Part shown: one piece after another, positions 24,648 to 32,917 of the stretch | Layout: every line of letters starts with the position of its first letter | Position numbering within the stretch: position 1 is the stretch's first letter | Source: Leifsonia sp. Leaf264 | Lineage (GTDB): Bacteria; Actinomycetota; Actinomycetes; Actinomycetales; Microbacteriaceae | Reading direction: 5' to 3' | DNA length: 64,000 bases | Assembly: GCF_001422325.1 (NCBI RefSeq) | Contig: NZ_LMMR01000006.1 | Span: forward strand, 124,001-188,000 | Translations under genes and position numbers: made by a program | Notes under the pieces: model-generated | What the model was told of the DNA's origin: nothing | The model's database searches: none | What the model saw: only the letters and a program-made list of their open reading frames with translations

Positions 24648-25791
24648 CACTGCTCTCGACGCAGTAGCCGCCGTGCTGGAGGCGGTCGGCGCCGTCACCG
24701 ATCCGGAACTGCGCCGACCGCTCGGCGAGCTCGGGATGGTGCGGGATGTCTCGGTCGCTGACGGCGTCGCCTCCGTCGGCATCCTCCTGACGATCGCTGG
24801 ATGCCCGATGGCGCAGAGGATCGAACGAGACGTGCGGTCTGCTGCGGCCACCGTCGACGGCATCCGCGACGTCCAGGTCGACGTCGGGGTCATGACGGAC
24901 GAGCAGCGGGCCGGACTCGTCACGCTCCTGCGGAAGGGCCGGCCGCAGGCTGGCTCTCCGTTCACCGCTGAATCACTCACCCGGGTCATTGCCGTGACCA
25001 GCGGCAAGGGCGGTGTCGGCAAGTCGACCGTCACCGCGAACCTCGCCGTCGCCCTCGCAGCACGAGGCCTGCGTGTCGGCCTCATCGACGCCGACGTGCA
25101 CGGATTCTCCATTCCCGGACTGCTCGGGCTCATCGACGACGGGCGCGTCATCCGTCCCACCCGGGTCGATGAGCTCATGCTTCCTCCCATCGCGCACGGC
25201 GTGCGTGTCGTGTCGATCGGGATGTTCCTCAAGCCGGGTACCGAGGGTTCCGCTGTGCCGTGGCGCGGCCCCATGCTGCATCACACTCTCGAGCAGTTCC
25301 TCACCGACGTGTTCTTCGGCGATCTCGACGTGCTGCTCATCGACATGCCACCCGGTACCGGCGATGCGGCGATCTCGGTGGGTCATCTCCTGCCGCACGC
25401 CGAGGTGCTCGTCGTGACCACCCCGCAGCAGGCAGCGTCGGATGTCGCCGTTCGGAGCGGTCTCCTCGCCCGGCAACTCGGGCAGAGGGTGATCGGCGTC
25501 GTCGAGACGATGTCGCCCTCCGTGCTCTCCGACGGAAGCGTCTTCGAGCCCTTCGGTTCCGGAGGCGGTTCCGCCGTCGCCGACAAGCTGTCGGCACTCG
25601 GAGACCCGGCCGCCCGCATCGCCTCGATCCCCTTCAGCTCTGTGCTCCGAACGAGTGGGGATGCCGGCCTTCCCGTCGGCATCGGACATCCTGATGACCC
25701 CGCCGCGCGCGCCTTCACCGACCTGGCGGACGATCTGGCCATCCGTCCCCGCGGCCTGTCCGGCCGGAAGCTGCCGTTGTCCGTCGGATGA
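24640..25791 (+). CDS. mrp: Mrp/NBP35 family P-loop ATPase, iron-sulfur cluster carrier
   Basis: A 383-residue protein with an N-terminal DUF59/MIP18 domain (about residues 5-95, TIAGCP with Cys55) and a deviant Walker A SGKGGVGKST (121-130). The Mrp motifs DADVHGFSIPGLLG and LLIDMPPGTGD follow. The C-terminal CxxC that bridges clusters in many Mrp proteins is absent: the place reads VVETMSPSVLSDGS. The ATG at 24640 overlaps fprA by 8 bp; a GTG at 24628 is the alternative. In this operon it may deliver clusters to the ferredoxins. Confidence 0.86.
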   Translation: MPDTALDAVAAVLEAVGAVTDPELRRPLGELGMVRDVSVADGVASVGILLTIAGCPMAQRIERDVRSAAATVDGIRDVQVDVGVMTDEQRAGLVTLLRKGRPQAGSPFTAESLTRVIAVTSGKGGVGKSTVTANLAVALAARGLRVGLIDADVHGFSIPGLLGLIDDGRVIRPTRVDELMLPPIAHGVRVVSIGMFLKPGTEGSAVPWRGPMLHHTLEQFLTDVFFGDLDVLLIDMPPGTGDAAISVGHLLPHAEVLVVTTPQQAASDVAVRSGLLARQLGQRVIGVVETMSPSVLSDGSVFEPFGSGGGSAVADKLSALGDPAARIASIPFSSVLRTSGDAGLPVGIGHPDDPAARAFTDLADDLAIRPRGLSGRKLPLSVG

Positions 25792-25823
25792 CGAAAGCCC
25801 TGTCCGTCGGATGACGAATGCCC
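25778..25823. repeat. 23-bp tandem duplication covering the mrp stop codon
   Basis: Two adjacent 23-bp units, 25778-25800 and 25801-25823, differ at one position. The first holds the last codons and stop of mrp. The second carries a copy of the same codons beyond the stop and runs into the terminator stem. Confidence 0.85.
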
Positions 25824-25847
25824 CTGCACCAACGGCGCAGGGGCATT
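25817..25847. terminator. Bidirectional hairpin between mrp and the CoA-transferase gene
   Basis: AATGCCCCTGC and its complement form a perfect 11-bp stem with a 9-base loop; GACGA/TCGTC extends it after a 2-base bulge. It separates the convergent mrp and CoA-transferase genes. T-rich CATTCTCG follows on the plus strand. Confidence 0.75.
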
Positions 25848-25876
25848 CTCGTCAGCTCTCGGCTGCGGCGGAGTCC

Positions 25877-27106
25877 TTATCCGGCGAGGCTCGCCACTGT
25901 CTGTGCGCCGACAATGCCGGCCGTCACGAGGGCCGTGACCTCATCGTCGGTGTAGCCGAGCTCCGCCGTGAGGATGCGCACGGAGTCCTGCCCGAGGGCG
26001 GGCGGATACACGGGTTCGACTTCGGTCGTGTCGACGAACCGGATCGGTGTCGCGACGTTCTCGAACTCGGCCGACTCGTTGCTGACGGTGAGGAGGGAAC
26101 CGTCATCCGCGGCCCGCGCATCACCGAGCGCTTCGAGCACGTTCTTGACCGGGGCAACGGGAACCGACGCAGCGGTGAGGAGTTCGACCCACTCCGCGGC
26201 CGGCCGCTTCATGACTCTCGACTCGAGGATCTCCGACAGGGCGTCCTTGTTCGCCAGTCGCCGCGCAGCGTCCACGAAGCGCTCGTCGACGATCAGTTCC
26301 TCGACTCCGAGTACGCGGCAGAGGTCCTCCCACATGCGCGGCGTGTTCGCGGTGACGACGAACTCCCGGCCGTCCAGACCACGGAAGGAGCGGTAGGTCG
26401 CGATGGAATCGTGAGCGGCGCCCTGTGGACCCGGCGCGACTCCATTGAGGTTCGTGTAGAGCGCCTGATACGACAGCATCGCCAGCTGTCCCCTGAGCAT
26501 GGATACGTCGACTATGCGGCCACGCCCCGTCTCGCTGCGGGCGTGGAGCGCCGAGAGTATGCCGATCACGGCATACAGGCCGGCGACGACATCCCCTGCC
26601 GGGATGCCGAGCCGTGCGGCCGGAGATCCGACGTGGCCGTTCAGGCTCATGACGCCGCTGAGAGCCTGGACGACCATGTCGTAGGCCGGCCGATCGCGCC
26701 ACGGCCCCTCTTGACCGAATCCGCTGATCGAAGTCCAGATCAACGCCGGGTGCTCTTCGAGCAGCCGCTCCGGTGCGAGGCCGAGTCGTGCCGTCACGCC
26801 TGGACGGAAGTTGTCGATCACGATGTCGGCACCGGCGATCAGCCGCTCCAGAACCTCTCGGCCCCGCGGCGACTTAAGGTCGAGCGCGATGCTGCGCTTG
26901 TTCCGGTTGTTGGCGAGGAAGTAGGCACTGTCGCCGTCGAGCTCCGGACCGGCGATCGCACGGCTCGAATCGCCCGAGAGCGCCTCGACCTTGATGACAT
27001 CCGCGCCGAGATCGCCGAGCAGCTGCGTGGCTGACGGACCCGAGAGGAACGTCGTCAGGTCGATGATCCGGATGCCGGTCAGCGGCGGCCGCTCTGGCGC
27101 GCTCAC
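25877..27106 (-). CDS. CaiB/BaiF family III CoA-transferase
   Basis: A 409-residue protein with IRIIDLTTFLSGPSATQLLGDLGADVIKVE at the N-terminus and LDLKSPRGREVL, NFRPGV and the catalytic Asp143 in AYDMVVQALSG. Family III enzymes move CoA between acids through an aspartyl-CoA thioester. The GTG at 27106 overlaps the thiolase stop by 4 bp (GTGA). It is the last gene of the operon P450-ferredoxin-DUF35-thiolase-CoA transferase, and may activate the carboxylic acid that the P450 route produces. Confidence 0.88.
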   Translation of the reverse strand: MSAPERPPLTGIRIIDLTTFLSGPSATQLLGDLGADVIKVEALSGDSSRAIAGPELDGDSAYFLANNRNKRSIALDLKSPRGREVLERLIAGADIVIDNFRPGVTARLGLAPERLLEEHPALIWTSISGFGQEGPWRDRPAYDMVVQALSGVMSLNGHVGSPAARLGIPAGDVVAGLYAVIGILSALHARSETGRGRIVDVSMLRGQLAMLSYQALYTNLNGVAPGPQGAAHDSIATYRSFRGLDGREFVVTANTPRMWEDLCRVLGVEELIVDERFVDAARRLANKDALSEILESRVMKRPAAEWVELLTAASVPVAPVKNVLEALGDARAADDGSLLTVSNESAEFENVATPIRFVDTTEVEPVYPPALGQDSVRILTAELGYTDDEVTALVTAGIVGAQTVASLAG

Positions 27107-28251
27107 GCTGCCTCGAAGATGTGGATCGTGCAGGCGCCGTGGTCCAGCCCCGCCGTGCCGCCGCCGGTGACGTGGGTCATCGCCCACCGTGCGTCGTCGA
27201 TCTGGCGGTCGCCTGCGGCGTCGCTGAGCTGCCAGAACGCCTCCGCGACCTGGGCGACACCGCTGGCACCCACGGGGTGCCCCTTCGAGAGCAGCCCACC
27301 GCTGGGATTGACGACGATGTCGCCACCGAAGGTGGTCTTGCCGTCACGGATGAGATCCACGGCACGACCGCGCTCCGCGAGGCCGAACGCCTCGTAGTAC
27401 ACGAGTTCGGCGATCGAGAACGCGTCATGGAGTTCGATCATGTCGAGATCCTTGGGCTCGATTCCCGCCAGGGCGTAGGCGTCGCGCGCGGAGTGCGCGC
27501 TGATCTCCGGCATCGTCATGTCCCGGAAGCCCTCTTCGACATGTCCGGAGTGCAGCACCGAGGCGGCTACGCGCATGCCCTTCGTCGCACCGAGGCGATT
27601 GCGTGCGCGCGCCGACGCGAGTACGACGACGGCGGCGCCGTCACCGGTCGGGCAGCACATCAGCAGGGTGAGCGGGTCGGCGACCGGCCGGGAGGCCAGG
27701 ACCTCTTCGACGGTCACTTCCTTGCGGAACTGTGCGAAGGGGTTCAGTGCGCCGTGCTTGCGTGCCTTCACACTGACGAGGGCCAGGTCCTCGGCGGTCG
27801 CCTCCGTCTCGTGGAGGTAGCGTGTTGCTCGCATCGCGTAGACGGCGGGCATGACGATGCCCTGCTTCACCTCGCGGTCCTCGGGTGAGAGTGGCAGAGT
27901 GCCGCCGCCGAACTGGGTGAGTTTCTCGACACCGATCACGACGGCGACATCGATGAGCCCCTGTGAGATCGCCGTCCAGGCCTCGTGGACGGCGGTCGCG
28001 CCGCTCGAACACGCGTTGTCGACGTTGACTGTCGGCACGGTTCCCAGGCCGATCTCCTTGCAGATCCGCTGGCCCGTCATCATGCCGCCGTAGGAGTGGC
28101 CGACGTAGACGGCGTCCACGTCGGACTTGTTCACGCCGGCACTGCGGAGGGCGTCGATGAGCGGTGCGACGGCAAGGCCGACGTACGAGGATGTGCGGTG
28201 CTTGCCGAACGGGATCATCGCCGCCGAGACCACGAAGACGTCTTCAGTCAT
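27103..28251 (-). CDS. Thiolase-like protein (SCP-x/lipid-transfer type acetyltransferase or aldolase)
   Basis: A 382-residue thiolase-fold protein with the nucleophile region NVDNACSSGATAV (Cys81), ELHDAFSIAEL and the C-terminal NPSGGLLSKGHPVGASG loop. This branch works with a DUF35 partner, which is encoded just upstream with an 8-bp overlap. Thiolase-DUF35 pairs either release acetyl- or propionyl-CoA or, as in steroid side-chain loss (Ltp2 type), perform a retro-aldol cleavage. Retention of the Cys favours thiolysis. The start at 28251 follows GAAAGAAA. Confidence 0.85.
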   Translation of the reverse strand: MTEDVFVVSAAMIPFGKHRTSSYVGLAVAPLIDALRSAGVNKSDVDAVYVGHSYGGMMTGQRICKEIGLGTVPTVNVDNACSSGATAVHEAWTAISQGLIDVAVVIGVEKLTQFGGGTLPLSPEDREVKQGIVMPAVYAMRATRYLHETEATAEDLALVSVKARKHGALNPFAQFRKEVTVEEVLASRPVADPLTLLMCCPTGDGAAVVVLASARARNRLGATKGMRVAASVLHSGHVEEGFRDMTMPEISAHSARDAYALAGIEPKDLDMIELHDAFSIAELVYYEAFGLAERGRAVDLIRDGKTTFGGDIVVNPSGGLLSKGHPVGASGVAQVAEAFWQLSDAAGDRQIDDARWAMTHVTGGGTAGLDHGACTIHIFEAA

Positions 28252-28669
28252 TTTCTTTCTTCCTGTCTCGAGCGCGGTCCACGGGGGCGAAGAACCACGC
28301 ATCGCCGTCGACGACCAGTTCCACGCGAAGCCCGGGAACCAGCGGAATCGTGTCTTCACGCAGATCGGCGAGGGTGCGAACGTCGTCGTCCAGATCGACG
28401 TAGCCGAGGGGGCGCACCCCATCCGCACCAACGTGCAGACGTGTATAGGAATAGAGCACTCCCGTCGTCGGAAGTGCGATCCGGCTGACCTGGGTGCTGA
28501 CGCACGAGCTGCAGACGACGCGCTCGCCGAGCATCGCGCGGCCGCAGTCGTCGCACCGCGTGCCGATGAGCCGCGGCCCATCGGGGAACATCCCGAGCAG
28601 ACCGTCGTTCTCCAGGTCGGCAACCGGCAGGGAGACGATCGCTTCGGTCGCCACTGACGTCGCGCTCAT
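28244..28669 (-). CDS. DUF35 OB-fold/zinc-ribbon protein, thiolase partner
   Basis: A 141-residue protein. A zinc ribbon with Cys39, 42, 53 and 56 (CDDC...CSSC) is followed by an OB-fold (TGVLYSYTRLHVGADG, PLGYVDLDDDVR, PGLRVELVVDG). DUF35 proteins form complexes with thiolase-like enzymes and are needed for their activity. Its ATG overlaps the ferredoxin stop by 4 bp and its end overlaps the thiolase start by 8 bp. Confidence 0.88.
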   Translation of the reverse strand: MSATSVATEAIVSLPVADLENDGLLGMFPDGPRLIGTRCDDCGRAMLGERVVCSSCVSTQVSRIALPTTGVLYSYTRLHVGADGVRPLGYVDLDDDVRTLADLREDTIPLVPGLRVELVVDGDAWFFAPVDRARDRKKEND

Positions 28670-28881
28670 CGGGCATCACCTCCGGATGCCGCCGCTGCCC
28701 GTGCGATGGCACGGGTCGGGCAGACGTCGATGGCCATCTGGATCTTGTCCTGGCCGTCACCGGCCGCGTCGAGCACCACGGCGATGCTGAGGTCGTCGAG
28801 GTCGAAGGTCGATGGTGCGTAGAACGTGCACTGCCCGGACCCCATGCAGCGATCGCGGTCGATCGTCAGTGCGTCGGTCAC
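28666..28881 (-). CDS. Small 3Fe-4S ferredoxin, P450 partner
   Basis: A 71-residue ferredoxin with Cys12, Cys18 (CMGSGQC) and Cys54 (DVCPTRAI), the three ligands of a 3Fe-4S cluster. It is encoded directly after a P450, with a GTGA overlap of 4 bp, so it is the natural electron donor to that P450. The frame is open upstream, but the GTG start at 28881 gives the normal size. Confidence 0.9.
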   Translation of the reverse strand: MTDALTIDRDRCMGSGQCTFYAPSTFDLDDLSIAVVLDAAGDGQDKIQMAIDVCPTRAIARAAAASGGDAR

Positions 28882-30170
28882 GATGCATCCTTCACGGTGT
28901 ACTCGAGGTAGAGGTGCGTGTGGCCGCGGAACTTGTAGCTGCTGATGAGGTCCCATTCGCGGGCGTCAGCCGTCCCGTGGTGCCACTCGTCGATGCTGAT
29001 GCTCGAGGTGCGCTCCAGGAACCGCTGGATGGTGAAGACGGCTTCTGCGCGAGCGAGGGGGGCACCGGGGCACGTGTGGATGCCGCGGCCGAAGGCGAGG
29101 TGTTGGCGGGCGTTCGGACGCTCGACCTCGAACTCCGTCGGGTTCTCGAAGATGCGCCCGTCGCGCCCGGAGGCACCGTTGAGCAGCATCACGACGGTGC
29201 CGACGGGAAGGTCGAGACCGCCGATCTCGGTCGGCCGCTTGGTGATGCGGAAGGAGCCCTTGATGGGCGCTTCGACTCGCAGAGTCTCCTCGATGAACTT
29301 CGGGATGAGCGAGAAGTCCTGGCGCAGGCGTTCCTGCAGTTCCGCGTCGTCGGCGATGCGTTGAAGAGTGATGCCCATCAGCTGCACCGTGGTCTCCTGA
29401 CCGGCGGCGAAGAGGTTGGATGCGATGCGCGCGACCTCGATCGGCTGCGGGAGCGTGCCGTCGGGGAAGGTCGCGAGCGCCATGCCGGTGAGCACGTCAT
29501 CCTGCGGCACGGCGCGACGCTCCTCGATGCGGGCCACGAAGTAGTCGTAGAGGCTCTCGAGGCGGTTGTGGTGAGCCGTCTGCAGCTCGAGGTTGCCCAG
29601 CGTCGGACCGGGCTCGGATGCGAGCAACTCGAGCAGCATCGCATGGTCGTGCTCTGGCACCCCGAGCAGGTCGGCGACGGCGAGGATCGTGTAGCCCTTG
29701 CAGTAATCCCAGATGAATTCTGACTTGCCCAGAGGCAGGATCTCATCGAGGAAGTGGTCGGCGGTGTCCTTGAGGAACTGCTCGTTCTCCTTGAGGCGCT
29801 TCGGCGTGATCAGTCCCATGAGGATGGCGCGGTGATCCGTGTGAACTGGCGGATCGAAGGTCACGATCTGGTCGTTCGTGGAGAAGTACTCGCGGTGCTT
29901 CTCGAGGATCTCGCTGATGTCATCCCCGACGAGTTCGACAGGAAGATCCACGACCGGTCCACCCGTGCGGTTGATCGAGGAGTACACCTCGGGCTGGTGG
30001 TAGACCTGCAGGGCCTCTTCGTAGCCTGTGACGATCACCACGCCGTACTTCGGCTCGCGGAAGACGGGGTGGTTGGCCAGCATGTAGTCGAAGTAGGGCT
30101 CAGCCTTCGCCGCGACGTCGGCATCCGTGAAGAAGTCGGTCTCCGTGGGATTGATCTCGACGGTGGTCAT
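28878..30170 (-). CDS. Cytochrome P450 (first of two)
   Basis: A 430-residue soluble bacterial P450. The I-helix AGQETT (256-261), the K-helix E295-x-x-R298 and the heme loop FGRGIHTCPGA with the proximal Cys367 are all present. It would hydroxylate a hydrophobic substrate using electrons from the 3Fe-4S ferredoxin encoded next. The ATG at 30170 is chosen over 30197 for family fit. It heads an operon with DUF35, thiolase and CoA-transferase, so terminal oxidation leading to CoA-dependent shortening is plausible. The CYP family cannot be fixed without a search. Confidence 0.92.
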   Translation of the reverse strand: MTTVEINPTETDFFTDADVAAKAEPYFDYMLANHPVFREPKYGVVIVTGYEEALQVYHQPEVYSSINRTGGPVVDLPVELVGDDISEILEKHREYFSTNDQIVTFDPPVHTDHRAILMGLITPKRLKENEQFLKDTADHFLDEILPLGKSEFIWDYCKGYTILAVADLLGVPEHDHAMLLELLASEPGPTLGNLELQTAHHNRLESLYDYFVARIEERRAVPQDDVLTGMALATFPDGTLPQPIEVARIASNLFAAGQETTVQLMGITLQRIADDAELQERLRQDFSLIPKFIEETLRVEAPIKGSFRITKRPTEIGGLDLPVGTVVMLLNGASGRDGRIFENPTEFEVERPNARQHLAFGRGIHTCPGAPLARAEAVFTIQRFLERTSSISIDEWHHGTADAREWDLISSYKFRGHTHLYLEYTVKDAS

Positions 30171-30315
30171 CTGCGTATGTTTCCTCTCTCTGAGCACTCG
30201 CGGTGGCTCTGAGAGGCCCGCTGAGGCTCCGGTGATTCAGCATGATCGGCTGCGGTCGCTGCACCACATCCGCCGCGCTTCATTGCGTTGCGTTTGGTTG
30301 TAAGGAACGGTTGTA

Positions 30316-30331
30316 CTGTAATACGATACAG
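30316..30331. promoter_or_regulatory. Inverted repeat CTGTA-N6-TACAG upstream of P450
   Basis: A perfect 5-bp inverted repeat lies 146 bp before the P450 start, in the 255-bp space after the aldehyde dehydrogenase gene. A related TAC/GTA-rich element with GCTG next to it overlaps the promoter of the exporter gene at 34586-34599, so both operons may answer to one regulator. No clear -35/-10 pair was found here. Confidence 0.4.
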
Positions 30332-30425
30332 CAAGTTTCGTTCCGCATGGGTGGAAAAACAGGGTGGGAGTCCGGGGAGAGGCGCTGTCCCGGCGCACGT
30401 CGTGCACGCCGGGACAGCACAGGAC

Positions 30426-31919
30426 TCACTGGAAGCGGCTGGGGGTGCCGTCGAGCAGGACCGTCTTGGATTCCAGGTACGGGAAGACGCCCTGGATGCC
30501 GCCTTCACGACCGACGCCGGACTGGCCGAAGCCGCCGAAGCCCATCCGAGTGTCGGTCTTGAATCCGTTGTGGCCGACAGTGCCGGAGCGCAGGCGGCGC
30601 GCCACCTGGTAGGCCCGGTCGACGTCGTTCGTGAACACGGCGTTGTTCAGCCCGTACTGGGTGCCGTTCGCGAGTTCGATCGCATGTTCCTCGTTCTCAG
30701 CGGGGATGACCGAGAGCACGGGTCCGAACAGCTCCTCCTGCGCGATGGTCGAGCGATTGTCGACGTTGGCGAAGACCGTCGGCTCGACGAAGTAGCCGCG
30801 ATCGAGGTGGGCGGGACGTCCGCCACCGGTGACGAGAGTCGCGCCCTCCGCTATGCCCTTCTGGATGTAGCCGAGCACGCTCTCCTGCTGCTTGGCCAGC
30901 GCGAGCGGGCCGAGCTGGGTCTCGGGGTCGAACGGGTCGCCGACGCGAACCGAACCGAATGCGGAGCCCAGTGCCTCGGCCATCTCGTCGTGCCGCGCCT
31001 TCGTCACGATCACTCGCGTGAGCGACATGCAGACCTGCCCGTTGAGCGAGCACTCCTGCTGCGCGATGGCGGCCGCCGCCGTGGTGATGTCGTAGTCGTC
31101 CAGGATGACGGCAGCCGACTTGCCACCGAGCTCGAGGGTGTAGCGGGCGAGGCGGGCGCCGGCGACGCCCGCGATGTGCCGGCCGACTGCGCTCGAGCCG
31201 GTGAAGGCGATCTTGTCGACCCGCGGGTCGGCGACGAGCTGCTGTGACACGTCGCGGTGTCCGTTGACGACGTTGAGCACACCGGCCGGCAGGCCGATCT
31301 CGTCGGCGATCTCCGCGAGGATGAGCAGCTCACCCGGCGCCTCGGGCGGCGCCTTGAGCACGACGGTGCAGCCGGTGAGGAGTGCGGGAGCGATCTTGTA
31401 CGCCGCCAGGGACAACGGGGTGTTCCACGGCACGATGGCGCCGACGACGCCGATCGGCTCGTTGACGACAGCACCGAATGCCGCGAACTCCGGGGTGTCG
31501 AGCGTCACCCACGGATAGCTGTCGGCGAGGTCGGCGTAGTACTCGAAGAGAGCGGGCACTCTCGAGATCGAACCGAGCGACATGCGCCAGGTGGGTCCGG
31601 TCTGACGAGTCCAGAACGTCGCAGCCTCCTCGGCGCGCGCACGCAGGCCTGCCGCGAGCTTGCGGAGGTACTCCGCGCGCTCTCGCGGTTCCAGGAACGA
31701 CCACGTCGTGTGATCGAAGGCATAGCGGGCGGCTGCGATGGCCGCATCCATGTCCTGGGGGGTGGTCTTGGCGACTCGGAAGAAGGCCTCCTCGGTTGTG
31801 GCGTCGATCACCTCCAGGGTTTCGTTGCCGGCCGGGGCGACCCACTGGCCGTTGATGTACAGCCTGTCGGGGTGCTGCAGGCTGATTGCGGTCTCACGGA
31901 CCGTGAGTACGTCGGTCAC
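30426..31919 (-). CDS. NAD-dependent aldehyde dehydrogenase
   Basis: A 497-residue enzyme with PWNTP (Asn of the oxyanion hole), VVLKAPPEAP for the cofactor, the base Glu in LELGGKSA and the catalytic Cys in LNGQVCMSLTR. It oxidises an aldehyde to an acid. The GTG start at 31919 stands five bases behind AGGAGAG. It follows the SDR by 39 bp in the operon exporter-SDR-aldehyde dehydrogenase, so alcohol to aldehyde to acid is the likely order. It is clearly distinct from the HpaE-like enzyme at 978-2495. Confidence 0.9.
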   Translation of the reverse strand: MTDVLTVRETAISLQHPDRLYINGQWVAPAGNETLEVIDATTEEAFFRVAKTTPQDMDAAIAAARYAFDHTTWSFLEPRERAEYLRKLAAGLRARAEEAATFWTRQTGPTWRMSLGSISRVPALFEYYADLADSYPWVTLDTPEFAAFGAVVNEPIGVVGAIVPWNTPLSLAAYKIAPALLTGCTVVLKAPPEAPGELLILAEIADEIGLPAGVLNVVNGHRDVSQQLVADPRVDKIAFTGSSAVGRHIAGVAGARLARYTLELGGKSAAVILDDYDITTAAAAIAQQECSLNGQVCMSLTRVIVTKARHDEMAEALGSAFGSVRVGDPFDPETQLGPLALAKQQESVLGYIQKGIAEGATLVTGGGRPAHLDRGYFVEPTVFANVDNRSTIAQEELFGPVLSVIPAENEEHAIELANGTQYGLNNAVFTNDVDRAYQVARRLRSGTVGHNGFKTDTRMGFGGFGQSGVGREGGIQGVFPYLESKTVLLDGTPSRFQ

Positions 31920-31958
31920 GTATCTCTCCTCAATTCGTCGTGTTGCGGGGGTAATGGG

Positions 31959-32834
31959 TCAGGCGGACTGGCGCGACAGCACGCCTCGGAGTGTCCAACT
32001 GAGTCGATCGGGTGCCAGGCCTGCGAGTTCGAGGGAGTTCATGCCGTAGTCGACAGAGAGGTGGACTCCCGACACGTAGCCGGCCAGGTCGCTGCCGAGG
32101 AAGGCGAGGACTCTCGCCATGTCGACGGACTCGGCGAGACGGCCGGCGGGCCCGACCTCGGCCTCGACCTTGTCCTGTCCCCCTTTCATCTCGGCGAACT
32201 CCGGGAGCATGCCGGAAACTGTCATTGCAGGCAGTACAGCGTTGATGCGGATCTTGCGGAGGTCGGCCAGCGGGGAGACCTGTTCGGCGGCCCAGAGGTT
32301 GAGGGCGCGCTTGGAGAGGATGTAGCCGAGCGAGCCGGGGATCGTGCCGAACTCGGCCTCGAACTCACTGGCGATGCGGACGAGCTCATCCCAGTCGCCA
32401 CCTCGCACGAAGGGAACGAGTTCCTCGCGTACGGCGGGGGTCTCCCATCGCAAGCCGCCGTTGGAGGTGACGAAGCTGATCGACCCGCCCTGGGCGACGC
32501 GATCGACGAGGTAGGTGTCCGTGACGTACTTGTTGGCGATGAAGTTCACCGTGAGCGTGTCGAGGAAGGAGTTGTGGACCCCCGAGATGCCTGCGACGCC
32601 GAAGAAGGCGTCGATGTCGGTGGGGATCTCCGCGAAGGCGGCGTCGATCGACGCCCGCTCGCCGAGGTTGGCGATGATGGACCGTGCGATGCCCGGTACA
32701 GGCGGCTCGACTCTGTCGAGCGCGTAGACGTTCGCACCGAGGTCGACGAGGATCTCGGTGAGTGCACGGCCCATGCCGGATGCCGCGCCGGTCACGACGA
32801 CCGTCTTGCCTGCATATCCGAAGTAGTCGTTCAT
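31959..32834 (-). CDS. Short-chain dehydrogenase, 3-alpha-hydroxysteroid-dehydrogenase-like
   Basis: A 291-residue SDR with TGAASGMG, the catalytic Ser in FVTSNGG and YILSK. Between Ser and Tyr there is an insertion of about 45 residues instead of the usual 12-13, as in the 3-alpha-HSD/carbonyl reductase and related branch. A second SDR with this feature lies at 39137-39970. It acts on secondary alcohols or ketones of cyclic compounds in its relatives. Transcribed after the exporter with an 83-bp gap. Confidence 0.83.
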   Translation of the reverse strand: MNDYFGYAGKTVVVTGAASGMGRALTEILVDLGANVYALDRVEPPVPGIARSIIANLGERASIDAAFAEIPTDIDAFFGVAGISGVHNSFLDTLTVNFIANKYVTDTYLVDRVAQGGSISFVTSNGGLRWETPAVREELVPFVRGGDWDELVRIASEFEAEFGTIPGSLGYILSKRALNLWAAEQVSPLADLRKIRINAVLPAMTVSGMLPEFAEMKGGQDKVEAEVGPAGRLAESVDMARVLAFLGSDLAGYVSGVHLSVDYGMNSLELAGLAPDRLSWTLRGVLSRQSA

Positions 32835-32917
32835 TGGTTGCTCCTAACTTGGTTCGACGCGTGTGGTGGTCGGTCATTCGACGCCGACCACCACACGCGA
32901 TCAGTGAATTGCTGTGA

